NCBI GenBank assembly: GCA_002351955.1 | Contig: DEHO01000041.1 | Span: 48,660 to 62,486, forward strand | Length of the DNA stretch: 13,827 nt | Direction: 5' to 3' | Origin: Flavobacteriales bacterium UBA2798 | GTDB lineage: Bacteria; Bacteroidota; Bacteroidia; Flavobacteriales_D; UBA2798 | Shown: positions 7,587 through 13,827 of the stretch, piece after piece | How positions within the stretch are numbered: the first letter of the stretch is position 1 | Layout of the letters: each line of letters opens with the position of its first letter | Made by a program: the position numbers and the translations under genes | Notes under the pieces: model-generated | Databases searched by the model: none | The model's input: only the letters and a program-made list of their open reading frames with translations | What the model was told of the DNA's origin: nothing

Positions 7587-9119
7587 TTACAGCTCTCCTT
7601 TTTCCAGAAAACGCTTCCATTCCTCAAACTGGGAATTTCGGATAACGCGGGGAAACTTATTTTGTCCGCCCGCTTTGCCTTTGAGTTCCATATAGCGGTA
7701 AAAACGCTCAATAGGAATGACTTCCAGAATAGGATCCTTTAGCGCGTGTTTGCGTTCGGTGGTGTAATCGTCGTTGAGTTCACAGAGTGCTTCGTCCAGC
7801 TTGCGCTTAAATGCTTCCCCGTCCACATCTTTATCTACACCAATATACCAATGGTGACGGAAACTTCCTTCATAAGGTTCACCGGCTACGGTGTACTCAT
7901 TTACGTTAACCCCAAAAGCATCCATTGCCTTACGCATCCCCATGTTCATATTGTCGACCGACAAATGCTCACCGCAAAGTGAAAGGAAATGTTTGGTCCG
8001 CCCGCTAATGATCATTTCAAAATTCTTCTTATCGCGAAAACGTACAGTATCGCCAATCAGATAACGCCATGCGCCGGAACAGGTGGAAATAAGGATGGCG
8101 TAATCTACATCTTCCTCCACTTTTTCAATTGTCAGCACCTCCGGATTTTCGCGGATGTTTCCATCGGCGTCGAAATTAGAATCGTTAAATGGAACAAACT
8201 CAAAAAAGACCCAGTTATCCAGAATGAGTTGCATTCCCTTTTGGTGCTCTGCCAACTGTAAAGCAAGAAATCCCTCTGAAGCAAGATAAGTATCAAGGTA
8301 ATGAATATCGCGCCCCAGATAACTGCGGAACGATTCGCGGTAAGGTGTAAATGAAACCCCGCCGTGAACATAAATACTGAGGTTAGGCCAGATTTCGTGT
8401 ATATGTTTTACGTTGTGAAACTTCTTGATGCGATCAAACAACATCTGGATCCAGGCAGGAACTCCGCAAATAATACCGATGTCCCATTTAGGCGCTTCCA
8501 TCGCCATCGCATCCAGTTTGTCGTTCCAGTCAAGGATCTGCGCCATCTTCTTGCCGGGCTTGTAAAAACGATCGAACCAGCGGGGAATATTGTTCTGCAA
8601 AATACCGCTGAGATCCCCTTCGTAACCGGCATCAATTTTTCGCAATGTGGTGGTGCCTCCAACCATCAAAACACCTTTCTCGTAAAACTCCGCAGGTAAA
8701 TTGAAATCGGTAATGGAAAGCATCTGACGAACACTGGCCTTACGTACTGCTTTGATCTGTCGCAGGCTGACCGGTACACGCTTGGAAGGAGATCCGGATG
8801 TGCCGGAAGTAAGCGCGAAATATTTGATCTTACCGGGCCAGGTGATGTTCCGTTTTCCCTTGAGTGTATGCACCCAAAACTCACGGTGCAATTTATCATA
8901 ATCGTAAATGGGTACACGTCGGCTGAATTCTCCGTACACATCTTCTACCAGCAACATTTCCTTAAACCCGTAACGTTTACCCATACGTGTGCTGCGCGCT
9001 TTCGATAAAAGTTTTCGAAGCGTTTTCTCCTGTAAACCTGCATCATACTTCGTCAGGCGTTTACGTATGCGCTTGTTGATCTTGAGCAGTTCGGATAATA
9101 TGGTTCCAACGTAGGCCAT
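7587..9119 (-). CDS. GH3-superfamily (auxin-responsive GH3-type) acyl-adenylating enzyme
   Basis: The protein has 510 residues, in the expected range for bacterial members of the family first known as plant GH3 auxin-amido synthetases. These ANL-fold enzymes adenylate a carboxylic acid and pass the acyl group to an amine or other acceptor; the substrates of bacterial members are largely unknown. Visible signatures are the nucleotide-binding TSGTSGSPSKRVPVS, the central YLASEG motif, the SGAWRYLIGDTVRF segment, and the hinge region ISGRTKHFLSLCGEHLS. The C-terminus contains ELKGKAGGQNKFPRVI, conserved in the family. ATG 9119 was chosen; a TTG at 9128 would add three residues. TAATTTTG (9126-9133, minus strand) matches the -7 consensus just before the ATG, implying an almost leaderless transcript. 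It lies 84 bp downstream of the serine hydrolase fusion on the same strand, so read-through is also possible. Confidence 0.9.
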   Translation of the reverse strand: MAYVGTILSELLKINKRIRKRLTKYDAGLQEKTLRKLLSKARSTRMGKRYGFKEMLLVEDVYGEFSRRVPIYDYDKLHREFWVHTLKGKRNITWPGKIKYFALTSGTSGSPSKRVPVSLRQIKAVRKASVRQMLSITDFNLPAEFYEKGVLMVGGTTTLRKIDAGYEGDLSGILQNNIPRWFDRFYKPGKKMAQILDWNDKLDAMAMEAPKWDIGIICGVPAWIQMLFDRIKKFHNVKHIHEIWPNLSIYVHGGVSFTPYRESFRSYLGRDIHYLDTYLASEGFLALQLAEHQKGMQLILDNWVFFEFVPFNDSNFDADGNIRENPEVLTIEKVEEDVDYAILISTCSGAWRYLIGDTVRFRDKKNFEMIISGRTKHFLSLCGEHLSVDNMNMGMRKAMDAFGVNVNEYTVAGEPYEGSFRHHWYIGVDKDVDGEAFKRKLDEALCELNDDYTTERKHALKDPILEVIPIERFYRYMELKGKAGGQNKFPRVIRNSQFEEWKRFLEKGEL

Positions 9120-9125
9120 TGCTCG

Positions 9126-9133
9126 CAAAATTA
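9126..9133 (-). promoter_or_regulatory. Putative -7 promoter element for the GH3-type enzyme
   Basis: TAATTTTG on the minus strand matches TAnnTTTG exactly and ends 6 bp before the ATG at 9119. No convincing TTTG is found about 19 bp further upstream, so this is only half a promoter. Confidence 0.35.
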
Positions 9134-9203
9134 AAAGAATATGAACTCAGACCTTAAACGGAGGAATGGTCAATACGAGAATTTGTAAACAATAGCCTGT
9201 ATT

Positions 9204-12050
9204 CTACAGCAAAACTGGCTCTGATACACCAAAACCAAGTTGCTCATACAACACGTTATGAATGCGCTTTGTAATTCCCAGCTTGATGATCTTTTTGTTT
9301 TCGGGATCGGGATGCACCCTGTTGGAAATAAACACATAAATGAACTTTCGCTCCGGATCAACCCATACTGCTGTGCCGGTAAATCCGGTATGACCATATG
9401 TCGAAGCGCTTGCATAGGGAGAACAACCATAGGTACTTCCGCTAACCTGCATATTAAAGCCCAAGCCTCTGTGCGATCCGTTTTGTCGTGAAGTGAACAA
9501 TTCTACTGTTTCCCGCTTCAGGTATCGTCTTCCTCCATACTCTCCTTTATTCAGCAACATCTGAAACAACACTGCCATATCATAGGCATTGCTAAACAAT
9601 CCTGCATTTCCGGCTACACCACCATACAATGCAGCTGTAGGATCGTGAACATGTCCCTGAATCAATTGCCTGCGCCAGTAACGATCATTTTCAGTAGGAG
9701 CAATTTCTTCTTTTTTGATTCCTCTTTGCAAGGGAATATAACCGGTTCGTTTCATGCCCAGTGGCTGATAAAACAATGAATCAACGGCCCTCTCCCAACG
9801 CACTCCCTTTTTCAGTTTAGCCGCTAGCATTGTGTACAATAAATTCATGTTGGCATCCGAATAGGAATAGGGTTTTGCCGGATCAAGCCAGATCTTGTTG
9901 AGGTCAAGCCACAGCGTATCCAAACAATCTTTGTCGAGGTAAAACGAATCGCCAACCACCAGCGAGAATTGCTTGCTGCGCTCATCGCAGAAATAGAGAT
10001 CGTAGGGCGAACGTTCTTCATCAAAACGCATGAAGCGGAAAATATTCTGACCGGGTGGTAATCCGCTTGCATGAACCAACAATTGCCGGAAAGTAACATG
10101 CTTTAAACTGCTACCCGAAGGGAGAAATTTATCCAGTGTATCGGGCAAGTGCTTTTTTAGCGAGTCGTCCAACAAAAATTTTCCCTGTTCATACAGATGC
10201 ATGGCCATCATTGTGGTTGCCGCTACTTTGGTCACACTGGCCATGTCGTAACGGTGTTGCTGGTCGACCACAATTTTCCGATCGTAGGTATGATGACCAA
10301 AACTTTTGTGAAAAATGATCTTACTGTCATAGGCCAACAACACCTGTCCGCCGGGCAATGCATGATTACGAATCGCTTCATCCATAATAGCATCAATGCG
10401 ATAAAGCGAATCGTTGGCTACACCTATTTCTTCAGGACGCGCAAATTTCAGACGTGTTGCGTTTTGCTTTTTACCATGTCCGGCTTTGTAGGAACCGGTA
10501 TGCCTTGTTAATCTTCCCGAAATCGCTTCAGTGCCCAATAAAGCCCGTGCCAAAGCCTCCTGAGCGGGCGCATCAACACGATCGCTGTGTACTACCACAG
10601 CACAAGACTGCAGCAAGGGTAGATCTGTTGTTTGTCCGGAATGCACGACGATAAGATCGGGACGTGAAAAAACAGATTTACAATTTGCAAACTCCTCGGC
10701 AGTTGGGGCAATATTGTTCAGGAATAAAACAATAGGAGAAAAACGTTTCAGGTTATCCGGTTTTTGTGCCGACAACTCATTAAAGTGATGGATGGGTATC
10801 CAATTCACATCTGCATACCGTTGAATTTCTTTGCGGAATGGCATGTTTTCCTCACCAATTGCAAGTACCATCATTCTTTTTTCCTGATGAAAACGAAGAG
10901 GGAACTCTTCACTGCGTTCGTTGAGTAAAACCACCGAACGTTCTTCAAGTTGTTGTGCAAAAACTTTTCCGAAGGCATGTTGCATTTTCCGCGGACTAAT
11001 CAAGTCTTCGCTTGTCCGAAAATTCTGCTTCCGAATCCACGATTTTGCCAAAAGAATTTTTCGCGTCCGGCGCTGTAATTCCTGCTCCGAAATTTCCCCA
11101 CGCTTCAACATGTTGCGTGCTGCATCGAACACCTTGAAATGATCGGTGCCGGTAACAATGATCTCCATTCCCTCCGCAAACCAGGTGCGCAACAATAGCG
11201 CAGGATCCTGCTCGCCCTCAGGAAAACGCGCCAGTAACAAGCCTTTAAAATCCAGATGATCTTCGCAAAAATCACGAATAGCGATGGATCCTTTTTTCAA
11301 ATGACGGCTTCTCAACAATGCAGTATCTGCTTCAATAACTGCAAGCCCGCTATCGCACAATGTGCGCCAGGGACGCAATAGACTATCTGCATTGATGAGA
11401 GAATCTTTTACAGGATCAAAAATGCGATCGAGTTTTCCTGCAACACCAAGAAGGTTTTTTCCACCGGTTCGATGTAGGTACAGTTGCAATAACTGCTCGC
11501 TTAATGAAAAATGAACGCTGGATGATTGTGGGAAAAACAAAAGATCGCAACCAACAGCAGGAAAAAGTTCGATGCTCTGTCGGATAAACCAGTTCGTAAA
11601 AGAAGTATCTCCCACACCAAATATCGCTCCCTGGTCGGTTATGATTTTATTGGGAGATGCAGCATAAAAAGGCGACTCATGACTCAAAAGTAAAGGCACC
11701 TTTTGTTGCCGAAGGACCGATGCAGAAATGCGCAGCTGACGTTCGGGAAAATGACCGGAAAAAACGATGCCCCCGGGTTCAGGCATTCCCTTTTCAAAAA
11801 CGATCGAATCATCATCTTTTAGGTTTGACAGAGGCAAAACCGGAAAAAACAATTGGGCAAGTTGTTCTTCCGGACTCAGGGTATTCAATACAGAATCGGC
11901 CCATGCAGGATCAGTCTCAAGAAATGCTGCTTCCTTAAATACAGGAGGCAAAACATCCGGCTCCTTTTGCACCGGCCAGAGGACATAGGTAAGGATCAAG
12001 GTCGCAAGCAAACCTGCGATCATCCATAAATTCCTCTTGTTTTTTGTCAT
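9204..12050 (-). CDS. Degenerate glycoside hydrolase 3 / beta-lactamase-like serine hydrolase fusion
   Basis: The protein has 948 residues from ATG 12050. An N-terminal membrane segment (about 7-26) with short cytoplasmic basic part suggests an uncleaved anchor or signal peptide. Residues ~57-340 align by pattern with a family 3 (NagZ-like) module (LSPEEQLAQLFFP, EPGGIVFSG, HLDFKGLLL, GEISEQEL..RTRKILLAKSW). Residues ~365-515 resemble the family 3 C-terminal domain. The last ~400 form a class C beta-lactamase/esterase-like domain with SVTK (Ser605, Lys608), YSD (730-732) and HTG (887-889), so this half looks catalytic. In the first half the expected KHFPGHG loop is absent and the nucleophile motif TDAMNM is replaced by ARFPEG, so glycosidase activity is doubtful. 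Intact fusions of this kind are common in Bacteroidota and are presumed to act on peptidoglycan or related material; the substrate here is unknown. Confidence 0.9.
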   Translation of the reverse strand: MTKNKRNLWMIAGLLATLILTYVLWPVQKEPDVLPPVFKEAAFLETDPAWADSVLNTLSPEEQLAQLFFPVLPLSNLKDDDSIVFEKGMPEPGGIVFSGHFPERQLRISASVLRQQKVPLLLSHESPFYAASPNKIITDQGAIFGVGDTSFTNWFIRQSIELFPAVGCDLLFFPQSSSVHFSLSEQLLQLYLHRTGGKNLLGVAGKLDRIFDPVKDSLINADSLLRPWRTLCDSGLAVIEADTALLRSRHLKKGSIAIRDFCEDHLDFKGLLLARFPEGEQDPALLLRTWFAEGMEIIVTGTDHFKVFDAARNMLKRGEISEQELQRRTRKILLAKSWIRKQNFRTSEDLISPRKMQHAFGKVFAQQLEERSVVLLNERSEEFPLRFHQEKRMMVLAIGEENMPFRKEIQRYADVNWIPIHHFNELSAQKPDNLKRFSPIVLFLNNIAPTAEEFANCKSVFSRPDLIVVHSGQTTDLPLLQSCAVVVHSDRVDAPAQEALARALLGTEAISGRLTRHTGSYKAGHGKKQNATRLKFARPEEIGVANDSLYRIDAIMDEAIRNHALPGGQVLLAYDSKIIFHKSFGHHTYDRKIVVDQQHRYDMASVTKVAATTMMAMHLYEQGKFLLDDSLKKHLPDTLDKFLPSGSSLKHVTFRQLLVHASGLPPGQNIFRFMRFDEERSPYDLYFCDERSKQFSLVVGDSFYLDKDCLDTLWLDLNKIWLDPAKPYSYSDANMNLLYTMLAAKLKKGVRWERAVDSLFYQPLGMKRTGYIPLQRGIKKEEIAPTENDRYWRRQLIQGHVHDPTAALYGGVAGNAGLFSNAYDMAVLFQMLLNKGEYGGRRYLKRETVELFTSRQNGSHRGLGFNMQVSGSTYGCSPYASASTYGHTGFTGTAVWVDPERKFIYVFISNRVHPDPENKKIIKLGITKRIHNVLYEQLGFGVSEPVLL

Positions 12051-12190
12051 GCGCAAATATCGAATTCTTCCCTAATCATTCATTAGCAAGTAGATGAAAC
12101 ATATAAACAAGAAATTCCCTATGGTTTTTTTCCAGGGAAAACTAAAAGTATTTACGAACCCTAGTATTCGTAGAACTTAAATAAACCGTC
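12051..12190. other. Non-coding stretch upstream of the fusion gene, with small dyads
   Basis: No gene is seen. Three short inverted repeats are visible: CTAAT/ATTAG (12072-12086), TTCCCT/AGGGAA around a T-rich loop (12115-12139), and TACGAA/TTCGTA (12153-12172). A GATATTTG box (12054-12061, minus strand), one base off TAnnTTTG, lies 3 bp before the ATG at 12050 and may be the -7 element of the serine hydrolase gene. None is strong enough to name an operator. Confidence 0.4.
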
Positions 12191-12319
12191 GGCCTCAAAT
12201 CAAAACAAGAAAAAACGCTGAATTTGCTTACGTAGACCGGGAAGCACTTCCGGGATCGGAAGGGATCACCCGGCCGAAGTTGGCAAATTCAAGTTTTTTC
12301 GCAGGGTTGATTTGAAGCC
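12191..12319. repeat. 129-bp nested inverted-repeat element
   Basis: Arms 12191-12227 and 12283-12319 are inverted copies matching at 27 of 37 ungapped positions, with exact blocks TCAAATCAA and TGAATTTGC. Inside lie CCGGG/CCCGG (12237-12241, 12269-12273) and TTCCG/CGGAA (12248-12252, 12257-12261). All three pairs share one dyad centre near 12255, so the whole unit could fold as one long hairpin with a GC-rich tip. It contains no open frame of note. It resembles intergenic palindromic or MITE-like elements; a structured RNA is an alternative. No flanking target duplication is evident. Confidence 0.6.
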
Positions 12320-12330
12320 TTGAGTTTTTG

Positions 12331-12356
12331 GTACTTTTTGGTCAAGCAAAAAGTAC
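12331..12356. repeat. Perfect 10-bp inverted repeat
   Basis: GTACTTTTTG (12331-12340) and CAAAAAGTAC (12347-12356) flank the loop GTCAAG. It sits 11 bp after the larger nested element and may belong to the same unit. I recall similar 'ctttttggtcaagcaaaaag' intergenic sequence from other Bacteroidota genomes, but this is from memory and unverified. Confidence 0.6.
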
Positions 12357-12433
12357 AGAGCAAATTGTAGCAATTGCGATTCAATCAATAAACAATTTAA
12401 TTATCAAATGCTTATGTTAACGAAACAAATAAA

Positions 12434-12460
12434 AAAGGCCACGATAAATTCGTGGCCTTT
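12434..12460 (-). terminator. Intrinsic terminator of tRNA-Gln
   Basis: AAAGGCCACG (12434-12443) and CGTGGCCTTT (12451-12460) form a perfect 10-bp stem, extendable by one A-T pair, with a short A/T loop. Read on the minus strand the stem is followed by a T-rich run (TTTATTTG), as expected for a Rho-independent terminator 13 bp after the tRNA. The plus-strand side also has T-rich sequence, so it could act both ways. Confidence 0.8.
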
Positions 12461-12473
12461 CTTTGCTTTTAAG

Positions 12474-12544
12474 TTGCCCGAGCTGGATTCGAACCAACAC
12501 AGTCAGAACCAAAATCTGAAGTCCTGCCATTAGACGATCGGGCA
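12474..12544 (-). tRNA. tRNA-Gln (anticodon TTG)
   Basis: The 71-nt minus-strand sequence folds as a full cloverleaf. The acceptor stem is TGCCCGA/TCGGGCA with discriminator A, and the D arm is GTC-TAATGGCAG-GAC. The anticodon stem TCAGA/TCTGA encloses loop TTTTGGT with anticodon TTG (reads CAA/CAG, glutamine). The T arm is GTTGG-TTCGAAT-CCAGC. The 3' CCA is not encoded, so it must be added by tRNA nucleotidyltransferase. The gene stands alone with its own promoter and terminator. Confidence 0.95.
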
Positions 12545-12554
12545 ATCGCGGCTG

Positions 12555-12585
12555 CAAAAGTAATAAAAGGCCATAACCTCACAAA
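12555..12585 (-). promoter_or_regulatory. Promoter of tRNA-Gln
   Basis: On the minus strand TTTG (12582-12585) and TACTTTTG (12555-12562) are separated by 19 bp, an exact match to the Bacteroidota TTTG/TAnnTTTG promoter pattern. The tRNA 5' end is 10 bp after the -7 box, so the predicted 5' leader is only a few nucleotides. Confidence 0.75.
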
Positions 12586-12659
12586 AAAAAGTGAAGAGGC
12601 TCTATTTCGGCCAAGCCGTTAAAATCCGTTAAGCACCATATAAGGGGGATTTATTTTCC

Positions 12660-12667
12660 TATTTTCG
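12660..12667 (+). promoter_or_regulatory. Putative -7 element for the DUF2723 gene
   Basis: TATTTTCG is one base off TAnnTTTG and ends 18 bp before the ATG at 12686. No clear -33 TTTG is seen at the usual distance. Confidence 0.35.
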
Positions 12668-12685
12668 CATCACTTTATAACGCGC

Positions 12686-13827
12686 ATGAATTACAAACTG
12701 TTAAACAACGTACTGGGCTGGCTGGCCTTTGCCATCGCAACCTGGGTCTATTTCGCAACTGCCGAAGAAACTGTAAGTCTCTGGGATTGTGGCGAATATA
12801 TCTCAACCGCGAACACCCTTCAGGTAGGACACCCTCCGGGAGCGCCTTTGTTTAACATGCTTGGCCGACTCTTTTCTGCCTTCAGCGAACCACATGAAGC
12901 CGCACACGCCATTAACAGAATGTCGGCCTTGTGTTCCTCCTTTTCAATTTTATTCCTATTCTGGACCATCACCTTTGTTGCCAAAAAACTGGCGACTATA
13001 AAAGGAGAGGAGCTTAGCGATGCGAAAATCATCGCCATTCTGGGTAGTGGATTTATCGGAGCTATGGCCTATACCTTCTCCGACTCTTTCTGGTTCTCTG
13101 CTGTAGAAGGTGAGGTTTATGCAATGTCTTCTTTCTTTACCGCCATTGTTATCTGGGCCATCTTTAAATGGGATGCTGTTGCCGATGAGCCGGGGGCAGA
13201 CCGCTGGATTATTTTTATCATGTTCCTGATCGGATTATCAGTTGGTGTTCACTTGTTGAACTTGCTTGCAATCCCTGCACTTGGTTTTGTTTATTACTTC
13301 CGCCGCTACAAACACTCAACAAAAGGATTCATTTTTGCCGGAATCGGTTCCATCGTTATTCTGGGAATCATTCAGGCCATTATTATTCCGGGTATGGTGA
13401 GTATGCCTGCTTTCTTTGAGCGTACTTTCAGCAATATGGGTATGCCTTTTAATTTCGGTGCATGGTTCTTTTTCATTGCGCTGATCGGATTACTGGTGTA
13501 TGGTATTATGTATACACACAAAAAGAAAAAATATTTCCTCAATCTTGCCCTGAACAGTTTTGCAGTGGTAGTAATCGGGTATTCCTGCTTTGGAATGATC
13601 ATGATCCGCTCGCAGGCCAATACACCAATTGATGAAAACAATCCCGAAAACTTTGTAACGCTTCTCTCTTACCTCAACCGCGAACAGTACGGAAGCTGGC
13701 CGATTGTAAGTGGGCCCTATTGGAACTCTCCCATTACCGGACAAAAAGACGGTAATCCCGTTTACATGCGTGGTTATGCCATTAAGCGCGGTGAGCGTTT
13801 GGTAAAAGGATTCCGTACAGAACAAGA
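12686..13827 (+). CDS. DUF2723 polytopic membrane protein, putative GT-C glycosyltransferase (3' partial)
   Basis: The frame runs off the right edge; 380 codons are visible from ATG 12686. The first helix (about 8-26) is followed by an extracytoplasmic loop with SLWDCGEYISTA (Asp34, Glu37) and LQVGHPPGAPLF (45-56), the hallmark of DUF2723. Further motifs include DSFWFSAVEGEVYAM and many hydrophobic helices. Acidic residues in the first loop are where GT-C enzymes bind polyprenyl-phosphate sugar donors and catalyse transfer. DUF2723 proteins have been proposed to glycosylate proteins in Bacteroidota; donor and target here are unknown. The end of the visible part (LLSYLNREQYGSWPIVSGPYW) begins the soluble-looking region typical of the family, so several hundred residues are probably missing. 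It is divergent from tRNA-Gln. Confidence 0.9.
   Translation, partial: MNYKLLNNVLGWLAFAIATWVYFATAEETVSLWDCGEYISTANTLQVGHPPGAPLFNMLGRLFSAFSEPHEAAHAINRMSALCSSFSILFLFWTITFVAKKLATIKGEELSDAKIIAILGSGFIGAMAYTFSDSFWFSAVEGEVYAMSSFFTAIVIWAIFKWDAVADEPGADRWIIFIMFLIGLSVGVHLLNLLAIPALGFVYYFRRYKHSTKGFIFAGIGSIVILGIIQAIIIPGMVSMPAFFERTFSNMGMPFNFGAWFFFIALIGLLVYGIMYTHKKKKYFLNLALNSFAVVVIGYSCFGMIMIRSQANTPIDENNPENFVTLLSYLNREQYGSWPIVSGPYWNSPITGQKDGNPVYMRGYAIKRGERLVKGFRTEQ

Noticed and set aside
9119..9204. Reading the two 'GH3' genes as one functional pair
   Set aside because: The shared label is a coincidence: one is glycoside hydrolase family 3, the other the auxin-responsive GH3 acyl-adenylate family. The folds and chemistry are unrelated.
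13490..13825. Minus-strand open frames across the DUF2723 gene
   Set aside because: The plus-strand frame carries family signatures throughout and is open to the window edge.

Overview
The window looks like ordinary chromosomal DNA from a member of the Bacteroidota, probably a flavobacterial or sphingobacterial-type lineage. The evidence is a TonB-dependent receptor with an N-terminal carboxypeptidase-regulatory-like domain, a secreted protein with a type A type IX secretion (T9SS) sorting domain, a DUF2723 membrane protein, a glycoside hydrolase 3/serine hydrolase fusion, an AAA_14/DUF4143 ATPase, and promoter-like TAnnTTTG -7 elements instead of TATAAT. No plasmid, phage or insertion-sequence gene is visible.

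Layout. Positions 1-1511 (+) hold the 3' part of a zinc-less TraR/DksA-family regulator with a long Ala/Pro/Lys-rich N-terminal tail, then lspA (signal peptidase II). A small four-helix membrane protein converges on lspA (1498-2181, -). From 2313 to 6270 (+) lie the TonB-dependent receptor and the T9SS cargo protein. On the minus strand are an AAA_14/DUF4143 ATPase (6271-7464) with two 18-bp palindromes over its promoter, a GH3-superfamily (auxin-responsive-type) acyl-adenylating enzyme (7587-9119), and a 948-residue envelope protein fusing a degenerate glycoside hydrolase family 3 module to a beta-lactamase-like serine hydrolase (9204-12050). Positions 12051-12473 carry no gene but do contain a 129-bp nested hairpin element, a second hairpin and a terminator. 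A tRNA-Gln(TTG) follows (12474-12544, -) with a clear promoter. The window closes inside a DUF2723 gene (12686 to the end, +).

How the genes fit together. Most products concern the cell envelope: lipoprotein maturation (LspA), outer-membrane uptake (TonB receptor), T9SS secretion, a possible peptidoglycan-related serine hydrolase, and a possible membrane glycosyltransferase (DUF2723). There is no obvious single pathway or defence island.

The points most worth a second look are the loss of the catalytic signatures in the glycoside hydrolase half of the fusion, the paired palindromes around the ATPase promoter, the nested dyad element at 12191-12319, and the histone-H1-like tail on the DksA-like protein. 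None of these proves a new system from sequence alone.
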